In this document: positions 23,536 through 34,345 of the stretch, piece after piece
Layout: each line of letters starts with the position of its first letter
Numbering within the stretch: position 1 is the stretch's first letter
DNA from: Lichenostomus cassidix
Lineage: Eukaryota > Chordata > Aves > Passeriformes > Meliphagidae
Direction: 5' to 3'
Length of the DNA: 64,000 nucleotides
Assembly: GCA_008360975.2 (NCBI GenBank)
Contig: CM039199.1
Span: 310,001 to 374,000, forward strand
The notes under the pieces: model-generated
The model's input: the letters and a program-made list of their open reading frames with translations, nothing else
Database searches by the model: none
Told to the model about the DNA's origin: nothing
Program-made: the position numbers and the translations under genes

Positions 23536-26500
23536 AGCATATAAAACCATGATGCAGCAGAGCCAATTCCTCAGACTGGCCCCATAAAAAGCACACTTAG
23601 GACCTTCAGTGCAATGGTTTCCAGCTTTCCAAGGACAGCCAATGGTCTGGCATCTACTTCATGCTGGCTGCCCCTGTACATCTGCCACAGGGGAGCATGT
23701 GCAGGATGGTGGATCTTGTTACCTATTTAGCGTTTCAGACCTCCAGCTCTTTCCTGGCACTAAAAAATGTATGGTGACGTCTTCAATTAATATGCTGGTG
23801 ATGTCACCAAGGGAAGCGCACCAAAATGAGCGTATTGCTCTGACTGCTCGGCTGGACCAGCAAGGCAGTATTAAATCCACTGCCTCTTTTTCCACAGCTT
23901 TTACATTTTTCCTCTCCAACTGTCTGCCACCTGTGATCTGACACACAGGGAAATGGAGAGTGGTTTCTACTCCCATACACCCCAGCAGAAAGCCTTTGTA
24001 TAGGCTCTCTCTCTGTCTTTATACAAATAAATTAATAAGCACTGTACACCATATCTTACCCCACAGGAAGCAAATCATGCTGGCCTGAGTCTATAGAGTC
24101 CTAGATCTGTATCCCAGAGTGCTAAACAATTATCACCCACCTGATTTGCTGTGGTTTTGAGTAAAGTATCCACATCACTCAGCAACTGCCAGAGACAAGC
24201 ATTGACACACAACCAGGTTAAAACTTCTGATCACACATCATACGATTCCCATGTCCTAATCCACTGCTTTAATCCAGTACCCGCTGCCCTTCTTATGCAG
24301 GCATCTTCCAGCAGAAAGGCTTCCTTCACCTCACCAGGAGCTAGGACATGAAGCACATTTGTGTGGCAGAGAGTAGGCTGCTTCAGTTAAAAGCAAGCAG
24401 ACAAAAATACTTGGGTAAAATCTTAGTTCTGCTTCTGAGGATTCCCCCTTATCAAAGCTTGACACAACATAACTGCCCTTGTCATTGCAGCTGAGAGGTA
24501 GCCAATGCATGCACACAGCGCCACTGGTTCCCCTCATTAGTTTGTCAACATTTCTGTTCCTGCAGAAGAAATCAAGTTTAACTAGGAGTTACCTGCACTC
24601 CCACTTCATTCTGTTGCTGCAATAAAGCAATAGCAACAACAATAACTACCATAGGTACTAATGACTTCTTCTGTGCCTTCAACAGAAAATGTGTCATGTG
24701 ATGTACATAATGCTTCCATGGATGCAATCACAAGATGCTTCTTGGGTAAATTAATGCAAAACAAATACTCTAAGTCTTGAAGATAGACTAAACCTTTGTG
24801 CTTCTGAAAAACAGAACCCCTTGCTGATCCCATTGGGGATTGAAACAGTTATCCCGGAGGGCTTGGACAGTTGTCCTCTCCTCACCTGTTATGCCTGCAA
24901 TGGAGCCGTTAGCCTCCTTGGCCATTGTTCATTAACAGGATGCATCTACTACAGTAACAAACCAGAATATAGATTTATGCCATTGATAACTAGCACCACA
25001 GTCTTAATGCTAAGGTACAGAACAGCACCATGACTTCTCAATAATGAGGAACAGAAATGGCAATGCTTTACATCAATTACAGCACAAGATGGGAGTCCAA
25101 ATCCCACTTTCTGAATCCCTCTGTGTGAAGCTGCTTCAATCGCAGCTCAGCTTCACCTCTGGTAATAACACGTCTATTACCCTCCCCCAGTACTAGCATG
25201 AAGATTTAATTAAAGCCCTCACACAATTCTGTGATACACTGTGTTATTTACAATGTTTTAAGGCTCAGTGAAGACTGATATTCTGGATATGAAGAGGTTA
25301 TTTGCTCATGGACTTTTCCAGCCAGGACTATTTCGGCTTCTCTTGACAAAATCAAGAAACCTTGCAGAGTCCCTATCAGTGGTGCAGCTCACTGCTGCTG
25401 TCTGGGTTACCTCCCAGCTGCTCCTCCTTGGGTCAGTTTCAGCACCCCTCGTGTCTAGGGGACCACAGCTGTCACACCCACCATGTGTAGGGCACCAGAG
25501 TGATGTCTGCTTCCCTCCTGAGAAGCTGCCACTGCCCTCAATCCCTGGCCTAGGCACTTCCTTCGCACAGCACTGCTCAGCCTTGGCTGCCCACTCTACC
25601 TCTGGAAATGATACTCCAGGTTCTGCACAGCCACATCGATTGCTGGGCTACAGAGAGTAAGGGCAAACCATGGCCTGCGTCACAGCTGGGCTGGGTATGG
25701 GCACCTTGGGGTGCTCATTTCTGCACTTGTAGCTGGAATGAGCATTTGGGCACGATGGCAGGTCCTGCTGGCAGTTCAAGGGGAGGCTTAAGGATGGAAA
25801 AAGCAAACTACTTTTAGCTGCAGCTCAGCTACAGGAGAACAACTTCCTGTAAAACACTGCCTATGAAGCTGTCAAGTTTTCAAAGGCTGCTGCAAAATCT
25901 AATCCCTGCTATGCTTTACGCTCAGCTTCTCCTGAAACCCAGTGTCTGCCATGGACATTTAAAGCTCAGCTGAACAAAGCATTAGGAGAGAGGCTGTGGG
26001 GACCAATGGCATGGTCAGTGGGGTGTGCAGAGAGGTGACAAGAAGAAGGATTTACCATTTCTAAAACTCTAGTTAGGAGAATAAAAACAAGTGTGGACAA
26101 GAAGAGGGATAAAAGACAGAACAAGTTGCTGTGCTACCTAGAGGACTTGTAAGCTCTTCTCAGTGTCTGCAGAAGGGGTTGAATACAGAACAAGAAACCC
26201 TGAGATGATGCTATTTAAATGCTTCAATGAATTGGAAGTTATCTTCCAGTATATTTTTAGTTGGAACCAAGAAACATTACATAATGGCTATTATATAACA
26301 GCACTACAGCTACAAATACTGTCATTTGGGCTTTTTGTTTGTTTTTTTTTTCTTTCTCTCACCCTCTTTTTATTCAAGATCTTCTCCTTAGTGGGGGATT
26401 GATCAATAATTGCACTTTCTGTCAAATGAGGCAAGCAAATCCTTAAGAGAAAAAACAAATAGAGTAAAAATATTGCTATTAAGCCTGTGAGCGCTTCTCT

Positions 26501-28279
26501 CTTGCCCAACCTCAAACAGAATGTACTATTCCCAGAATAGAAATTCCACTAAGGCTTCTCTGTAGTTTAAAGGGACAGGCTGTGATTCTGTGCAGACACT
26601 AAATTTCTCGATACTGGCTTTTTTTTCTATCTCATAGTGATAGCTCAGAAGACAAAAATAAGAGGGTGGGGGAGAAGTACTACATAAGAGATGCTGAGGA
26701 AAAACTGAAGTTAAAAAACCTAGTTTTTTTAACTGTTGGTAAGATCACTGCTCGTTGGTGCGCCTTTAAAATCTTCTTTGGCATATTTTTATCTTTTCTT
26801 CTTAGCAGCCATGCTGGCAGAGCAACAAAGACTTTTGCTTCCAAACTATGTGCTACAGGAAAAAGAGAAGAAAGTTTCCAGAAGCCAGAAATGTTTCCTT
26901 TCCTATACTTCCTATCTCTGAACCTAAAGAGAGCCAAAGCAGGCACACAGCCTCTGAATGCAGAAATACAGATCAGTTCAGAGGCACACCACAAGCTCCC
27001 ATATCATATCACCCTACCCGCAAAGGTAAGGGCCCTCTGTACTTCTGCAATGCCAGCACAGCATTCCCTGATAAACACAGCACTCCCAGGACCTTCTGCC
27101 TTTCTCATGCTGGTCCTATAAAACAAATGAGCTGATTCCAGGAAGAGCGAGAGACATGATCTAACAAATTATCTCTTATTTGCTAGCAAGCTGCTCCCTT
27201 CTGTTGTTTCTCTCTTCAACCTCCCTAAACGTAGAAATGCCACTCATGCTCTCCTGACCTATAAATGAACCAAACCCCGGAATGCCTAGATGGGAAGGCG
27301 GCATGCTGCGCACTTCACTGGTGTCACACACAGGAACAAAAACAACCCTGGGAGAGTGGAGAAGGAAAAAACACAAACAAATGCAGCTGCTTGGAGAGTG
27401 CTATGTCAGCTCAGAGAGAGACTTCTTGGCTTTCCACCACACAGCCATTCCACCACACAGCAGACCCCACTACTGACAGCGGCGCTCTGAAGGTGGTGAT
27501 TGCAGCCCAGTGTGGAAGCACAGCCTGGCAGGGCTGCTCCTGCAAACATGAGCAAAAACCCAAGAAAGCAGGACAAAGATGAAGCAGGCGAGAAGAAAAA
27601 AAATCAGCTGGCATGACAGTGCTGGGTCTGAACTAAAGCGGTGCAGTTAGGGGAGAAGGAATAGCATACAAAAACTTACCAAATATACTAAGATATATTA
27701 TTACATGGGGAATGCTGCCTTGTTTTGTGGACTTCTGCCACCTAGCTATTGTGATCTTCAACAATTAACTTCACAAAGAGGAAATTTGCTGGAAAAGCTG
27801 GCTTAAGAAGTTGTTTTGAGCTGTGAAGACATGAATGCATGAAACTTCCTCTGCAAGTGGTCCAAGCTCACCACAAAGAATGCAGTCCATTTGTTGTTCA
27901 GGACTGAAGATATTAAGAGAAACAAGTCCGAAAAGAAGTAAGTGTACTTGCATTTGTCATAGATTTTTTTCTCTATACAAACCACTAAGGGATTTTACAA
28001 AAACAGATTACTTGCAGCACTGAAAAATAGCAAACACGCATTTAACTGAGACAAAGGGTCATGGTTCTCAGGAGAAGGACTCCTAGTTCATTTCAAAGCT
28101 CCTCCCTGGTGAGCCTCCAGCCCCAGATGCTTCGGATAAATATGATATGGCCATAGCGGTGTTGCTCCTGTTGAGTGTCCTTCTCAACATCAAAGCTCTG
28201 CAGGCAAACATGGCACAACTGCTAAATCCCTTGTTAATGAACCCTTCAATGTGGCTGTACTTGGATAGCAGTAGCTTCC
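23536..28279. other. Intron 2 block without recognised gene
   Basis: No gene or mobile element is recognised. A short tandem duplication occurs at 27432-27463. The open frames at 25268-25660 and 26666-27121 are not supported by any homology that I know. Confidence 0.55.
27432..27463. repeat. 16-bp tandem duplication
   Basis: TTCCACCACACAGCCA is followed immediately by TTCCACCACACAGCAG. Two adjacent units differ only at the last two bases. It is a small replication-slippage type duplication. Confidence 0.8.
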
Positions 28280-28741
28280 TGTCCTAGGTTGCAATATAGA
28301 TGTAGTTAAGTATTCTATTACCACCAGCTGTGGGCCATTAGCTGCTATCACCTGCTAATGACCCACCCCGGATGACAGGCAATGGGCCATCAAGGACCCA
28401 CTGTGTGACTCATGGACTTATCCCATTGTGGGATGCTCTGCCCAAGAAGGAGGGGCCAGGTGTTCCCACCTGGATATAACCTGGCCTTGGGACTGCCTGA
28501 GCTAGCCCTGTCTACTGGGTTCCCAGAGGACAAGAGCTACCACTGGATCTTCAGCTGGAGACTAGACCTTCACAGGATCACCGCTTCAACTGGACTACTT
28601 CAGTCGGACTGCTACTACCACCCTAACAGGGTGTTAGGTTGTATCTGACTTTGTCAGTGCTTTTCCTTGTATTATTTCACTTATTTTTTAATTTCAATCT
28701 TGACTTGTGATCTCCCACTGGTTTGTTTTCAAGCCAAGACA
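28280..28741 (+). mobile_element. Solo LTR flanked by CTTCC target duplication
   Basis: The block begins TGTCCTAGGTTGC and ends TTTTCAAGCCAAGACA. The five bases before it (28275-28279) and after it (28742-28746) are both CTTCC. The 462-bp length, TG...CA ends and perfect 5-bp duplication define a solo LTR, and 5 bp is typical of ERVL-type integrases. A TATAA-like motif sits in CTGGATATAACCTGG near 28473. Its tail parallels the LTR at 6119-6680. The plus orientation is opposite to CASTOR2. No gag or pol is left, so the provirus was lost by LTR recombination. Confidence 0.93.
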
Positions 28742-28767
28742 CTTCCTCATCCATGTATGCAAAGGGC

Positions 28768-28780
28768 GGGGGGGGGGGGG
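28768..28780. repeat. 13-bp poly(G) run
   Basis: An uninterrupted run of 13 G on the plus strand sits about 25 bp beyond the solo LTR. Long G runs are unstable and prone to sequencing length error. Confidence 0.85.
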
Positions 28781-29354
28781 AAGGCATCCTCAGGAATCCA
28801 CAGTTGAACAGATGGAGGGGCACTGTTTATCCAAAACAGACTGCAGTTGCTGCTGCAGCACCTGTGCTGGAGTCACAGCAAACAGCCTGTCCCCAAACAA
28901 CGCAGCCACAATGGGAGTGCGCCTGGGGGTCTTCCTGCCGGGGGAAAGGAATGGATGCTTAATTTAAAAGGAAGGGAGCAGCATATAGACTGTGTGAATT
29001 TGTCAGGTTTCACTCTGACACATACTCAAATTTTGGCCAAGGGAAACCAGCTGGACTCTACAAGGTCATCTCAGTGGACCCAAACATGCATTCCCATTCC
29101 CACCCAGCCTCTCTGCACATACCTTTGCAACAGCCTGACATACCAAATCTCTCTCCTGGGAGAGCAGCAGGATTATCCCTCATAGCCTTGAGGCATAATG
29201 CACTGAGGTTCAGCTCCATGGTGTTTCTGGGCTCTTTGGTTTCTTACTTTTAAGAGACTTCCAGGGAAGTGCATACAACAGGACTGTGAAGAATCCTACT
29301 AAACAGCTGCATGTCCAAGCACGAGCCTCTGCAAACATGCTGCTGCTGCTGTGC

Positions 29355-29371
29355 AAAAAAAAAAAAAAAAA
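29355..29371. repeat. 17-bp poly(A) run
   Basis: A run of 17 A follows a short TGC repeat (TGCTGCTGCTGTGC). No retrogene or SINE body was recognised upstream, so it is listed only as a homopolymer. Confidence 0.85.
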
Positions 29372-30461
29372 GCCAACTCCACTGTAAAGACTGCTCCACT
29401 GGATTTAAGATGGAATTAAAACATATTTAACTTGTATAAGTAATACATATTAAATTTAAGAATAAAATAAAAAGTATCAGTTCAGCAAAATATGAAGCAT
29501 TAATCAAGCAGACACTCAGAAAGACTTCACTGTGAAATCTCTCATGATTAGCTATGGGCACTCAGTCAAGGAGGCTGGTGAGCTCTGTTTCACTGACATG
29601 TATTTTTAAACAACCTCCAGCAAAGAGGAGCTCCATTTGGGGCACAGAATACCAGCTTTGGGGGCTGGGATCAGTGTCTGCCACAGATCATCTTGCAAAG
29701 CATCTCACTGGATCCCAGTTCTCCATCTAGAAGACTGAAACAATATGCCCTGCTCCTAATGCCTAGCTTTTACAACTGAATCTGCAGGGCATAACCACCT
29801 CTTCCTACACTCACAGAGGGCACTGCTGTCTGTGTTTGGTGATGAGATCTGTGTACATCTGTAATATACATGATGCAGACAAAAAAACACGGTTGAAAGA
29901 TCTTCAGGTAAAATACAGCCAGTCTATGGCAGGACCAGTTAGCCTTATCATTCCCAATTGTATTTAGTGCATTATCTGAAATCATCCAGCAATAGAGAGC
30001 CTTCAGCTTCTTAAATAGCCTATTGATTACATGTATTGCACAGTTCATGACACAAACTGCTAGAAGCATCTCTCAGACTGCACTAACATCACCTGCAACT
30101 CCAGGTATGCCAAAACCTGCCTGGGCTAGGTAAGGAGAGCTGACATTTTGCTAACCTAGTGACCCCTGCCTACTTGAGCTGAGCACAGTATGTATTAACT
30201 TCTCTGTTTGCAAATCGCCCAGAATGCAACAGAGACAAGAATTTACACTGGTAACAAACACAGAATTAAACTGACAGTTTTAAAAGATTGGTAAAACATT
30301 GCTTCCCATTCAAATTAGGGGGAATAAGTGATTATTTCTAAAAAACTAACTTCTCCCACTGTGTGTTTACTCTCTCCTGGACTGCATCAAAGTTATCTGC
30401 ATTACTGCAAATCCTCATCAACAGAAATGCAAATGTTTTGAAAGAGGCAGAAAAAGAGGAA

Positions 30462-30500
30462 CAAGATGATCTGTTCCTTCCAACCTAAAACATTCTATAA
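30462..30500 (+). mobile_element. Very short CR1 3' tail remnant
   Basis: AAGATGATCTGTTCCTTCCA then ACCTAAAACATTCTATAATG resembles the CR1 3' end, which reads GATGATC, then CCTTCCAACC, then CATTCTATGATTCTATGA. Only about 40 bp align. The call is tentative. Confidence 0.45.
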
Positions 30501-30765
30501 TGGAAAATAACACTAGTTAAAAGCTTTTTTCAGATTGGTCTGTATGAAAGAAAATGGGCAAGCAATGCTCATCTAAACTCTGCCAAAGCAGTAACCACTT
30601 AACAAGTGTGAAAGCCCTGCAGCATGGGCCAGGACAGGAGCACTGGATGAGTAGGCTGCCCAATGCTGGCCCCAGTGGGAGCCCACCGAACCAATTGCTG
30701 CTTGGCTAGGAGCAGGCAGAAAACTCACTCTTCTGTCAGAGCCACTACTTCTCTTTCTGAAAGTA

Positions 30766-30787
30766 GGGGGGGGTGGGGGCAGCAGGG
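30766..30787 (+). other. Possible G-quadruplex motif
   Basis: Eight G, T, five G, CAGCA, three G. The eight-G run can supply two G-triplets, which gives four runs within 22 bases. It lies on the non-template side relative to plus, so it would be C-rich in CASTOR2 pre-mRNA. This is a structural prediction only. Confidence 0.5.
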
Positions 30788-31593
30788 TTTCAACCCCAAA
30801 GTCACTTCTGCAGCTCCTTGAGATCCTCAAGCAGAACAAGGACAGCCCAAAGGATGGCTGGAAGGGCCAATTCTTGAGCCAGAAGCACCACTGTGGCCTG
30901 GCTTCTACTGCCCACCCTGCAGGACATACCAGCTGGGGAAAAAAAACCCCGCAGAGGAAGGTGAGGTGCTAATTATAAAAAATAAGAGAGCAAGCAGAAA
31001 AGCAGCCATCAAGATGTTCAGCATGCCTCACCAGCTGAGTGTAAGTTAATATAACATGCAGTTTGGTTTCAAATGCTTGCATGACCTAAGTTTTTAATCT
31101 AAGTTTTTACTGATCATTTGCGCCAAATGGAGCACAAACAGCTGTACTCCAAAGGGCCCTGCACTTGTTTCCAAAAGGTGTGTCTTGCCCCCATGAGTTT
31201 ACATTTCCATCTAATCCAGAGAGACTATGGATAGAAGCAAAAATGCATTCTGTCTTCTTTCACAACATGAGAAGTAAAGGACATCAAAGAAGTAGAGACA
31301 AAAATAGTTTAAATTCATTTCTTCAGACATAATCAAAGAAGTGTAAAGTGGAACTTCACTGTATGTTGCCGGCAATCAAAAGCAAAAGTAGGCCCATGAC
31401 AGGGCTTAGCAGAAACTCAGCACAAGCTCTCAAGCAAAGAAACAGAACAGACACCTTCAGATAAACACAAGTTCTGAAAGAACTGAGGGAGATGATGGAT
31501 GTCCCAGAGAAGGAGGCTTACAAAGTGCTGCAGACTAAAACCCTGCTCCCCAGCTTTACCTTCTCCTTCCAAGCTGGTCAGTCTGTGGGAAGA

Positions 31594-32751
31594 TGTCTTG
31601 GTTTGAAAGACAGGTGTCTGCCAAGAGAGGTTGAACCCTCCCCTAGAAACAAAGAATGTGATTTTTCTTTCCCTCCCTCCGAATTACTTAATTTTGTAAA
31701 TCAAGGGCTTTCAGGCAAAGGTATGGGAAAAAAGGAATATCAGTTCTTTACTAGTATCTATAAACAAGCAATAACAACAATAGCAACCACAACTAGAATC
31801 AGAAAACCAATAGCAGATAACTCGTGAGCTGCTGAGCCTTCTCCCGTGTGGTGTAATCACGGTTGCAAGCAGCAGGGGCGCTGTTGAGCTCCCGGCCGGG
31901 CAGGGCAGGTGCGATGACTCCTGAGCGGCTGCAGGTGGCGCTGTGGCGCAGGGTCAGGTCAGCCCCGGGCAGCTGGATGATGGCGGACAGGCTGAAGAGC
32001 AGGCAGCCAGGCAGCTCGGAGCGGCAGAAAGCAAGGAGGCAGGGTCAGGCACTGGCTCCCTCCCGGCTAGCAGCGAGGTAGCAAGGATTTCTGCAGTCAC
32101 AGCAGACGCCGCGGTCTTGTGCGGCAGAAGGCAGAGGCAGGCAGCAGAGGCAGCCGGACTCTCCCGGCAGCAGCTGCGGGAAAACGCAGCCCGGGGAAAA
32201 CGCGCCCTTCCCAGTGGTAAGAAAAAGTTGAATCAAAGCTCACCCAGCCAGGAGAAAAGAAAAACAGGGCACAGTTGGATTTTCCACTGGTAGCAGCTGG
32301 AAAGCAAAGAGAGAGAGCACCCTCTCCTCTCAGCGTCCGAACCACGAGAGAGCGTTCCCAGAGCTGGCTCTTCCCTTACCGTGCCCTGCCCAAAAGCCCA
32401 GCTTTTGTCTTTTACAAAAGACTTGATCGCTCTAAACATCTAACTATTTGTTGCTTAGTAACAGGAATGGGAAGAAATTCTCAACCCCCGACAGCAGACA
32501 GGCCCACAGCCCCAGCAGCAACCTCACACCTCAGCATGCCTTCAGCTTAGACACTTGCTTTCAGGCTGCCATCCCCAACTCTGTTCCCAAAGCACTGCCT
32601 TGACACAGCTAACCTCTAATTTGTAAGACTTAGAATTGGACCTCCAAATCTGGGGTCCTAGAAATAAAAGGATAGATAACTTTTTCAGCTCTGCTGTGCC
32701 TCACTGTTGTTGTGAAATGCCATGGGACAGCATGGCATGAAAGAACGCACA
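31594..32751 (-). mobile_element. Long GC-rich solo LTR with GAAGA target duplication
   Basis: The plus strand begins TGTCTTGGTTTGAAAGACAG, which matches the end of a passerine ERV LTR family that I recognise, and runs to CGCACA at 32751. The five bases on both sides are GAAGA (31589-31593 and 32752-32756). The element is 1158 bp. Its centre (about 31830-32420) is GC- and CpG-rich, unlike the surrounding intron. Orientation is inferred as minus by analogy with the provirus LTR at 56731, whose gag and protease fix its direction and which starts similarly on the plus strand. An AATAAA on the plus strand near 32663 leaves some doubt. No coding remains are seen. Confidence 0.82.
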
Positions 32752-33776
32752 GAAGAGAAACATCTCACAGAACAAAGCCATTGTGTTTGTACTGGACTCA
32801 TATGACCTCTTCCTTAGAGTAAACAAATCTAGACTTCTGAATCAGACACAGTTAGAGATGACTTTACACTCCCAGAACTCCCAACTGATCCTGAAAATGA
32901 AAGAGAGCAAGAAAACACTAAATACCGGGTTGTTGCAGCCCCATCTCTCCCAAGTGTGGCACGGATGGCCCTTCAAACAGGTAAAAGCAATCTGCACTTG
33001 AGTTAATCATCAATTAACTGCTTTGTTTATTAAGCCTTTGTAACTTCCCTATACATGTGCCCTTGATGAAAGGGGTGATCCTTCTTCTCAATATAGCTGG
33101 ACATTATCTACACATTTTCTCCATAGGGTCAGTTTACTGCAGATCCCATGACAGCCTGGGATTTAGGAGCTTAGAAAGCAATGCATTCATCATCGATGAG
33201 TCAGGGATCATGCTCCACAGTACTGGTCAGTCCCCAGTGGGAACAGCTTATCCTGCAACACTGCAAACCAAGTAAAGTGCTAATGCATGTGTCTGAGCCC
33301 CTCAGTGAAGGTTAAGGACTCATTTAGTACCTGGTGCTGAAAATGGTGGTTCCTTGCCAACAACTCACAAATCATCATCCTGCAGCCTGCTTCACTCAAG
33401 CACTCTGGCACGGTAACTGAGGATTTATCTTACACATGCCATTTTTTTTTAAGCGGTGCAATATTGAGTGCTCTGCAGGTGGTAGGCTGCCAAAGAGAGG
33501 TTGTCAGAGGCAGGGACACAATATAATTTACCATGAAACCAATATTTCTATTCCCACCATTTGCTTTATTTAGTCTCCAGCTTCCCAGAGCAGGAAGGAT
33601 GGGACTGTCTGCAGCCCCAGTCACATTCACCTCTGAGCCAGATGCCACCCCAGCACCAGAGCTCTGGGCACTGTAATGGAGCTCAAAGCAGCAGCCTGTA
33701 ATGATGCAGCTGAATGCCTCGTGCATTATGAGGCACATACAAAAGGAGGTAAATTAGCGCAGGCCAACAGAGTTTT

Positions 33777-33808
33777 TTAATAACCACAGGCCTTAATAAC
33801 CACAGGCA
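33777..33808. repeat. 16-bp tandem duplication
   Basis: TTAATAACCACAGGCC is followed directly by TTAATAACCACAGGCA, differing in the last base only. It is a small local duplication. Confidence 0.85.
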
Positions 33809-34127
33809 CTTTTCATAATAGTTAAACAAAATGCTCAGAAACAAAACCAATACAACTACCATCTTGGGCACCGAAAGCTGCTGGAAAACTGCAATTGTAT
33901 CAGAGCTTCATGGCCTGCTGCACATGCTGTTGCTTTAGAGCCTACGGTCCCCTGCACTGCAGCTGTAGCTGGCCTTTTTGCTGCCCTGAGCTGATCTGCA
34001 ATGAAAGACACCCTTTGTTATCTGGCAGGTACTTGCTGCCTTGAGTGTCTTAGTGGGCAGTGCAAAGAGCAAGTGCTCTGGGTGGCCAATTTCTGCTCTT
34101 CCACAAACTGAACACCCACCAGACTGT

Positions 34128-34345
34128 TTGTCTTTCTTCTTTTCCCTCTTTCCACCTCCCTACCCCAGACACCCTCTACACCTCAATCCCCATCATCTCC
34201 TCCCATTCTCCTTGTTCCTATGTCCATCTTTACTCTTTTTTGTCTCTTCTAGTCCTCTCCACTGATCCTGTACCCTATCTTTCCTGACACTAGATCTATC
34301 CCCTCACCCAACCAGCCTATCCATATCTCCATCACTGCCGCTCTC
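34128..34345. repeat. Long pyrimidine-rich stretch
   Basis: The plus strand is dominated by C and T over about 200 bp, for example TTTCTTCTTTTCCCTCTTTC and CTCCTCCCATTCTCCTTG. In the CASTOR2 transcript this would be a purine-rich segment. It is not a clean microsatellite, and the source is unknown. Confidence 0.7.

Larger units (their letters stand above)
28742..31593. other. Intron 2 block without recognised gene
   Basis: This block contains homopolymer runs, a short CR1 tail and a G-rich run, all listed separately. No gene is seen. Confidence 0.55.

Noticed and set aside
26666..27121. 151-codon plus-strand frame
   Set aside because: It shares its span with other frames on both strands, has no family resemblance, and starts in a low-complexity AG-rich stretch.
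31830..32420. CpG-island-like segment as a promoter of CASTOR2 or a nested gene
   Set aside because: It lies wholly inside an LTR bounded by TG...CA and a GAAGA duplication. No CASTOR2 exon 1 or other start exon follows it.
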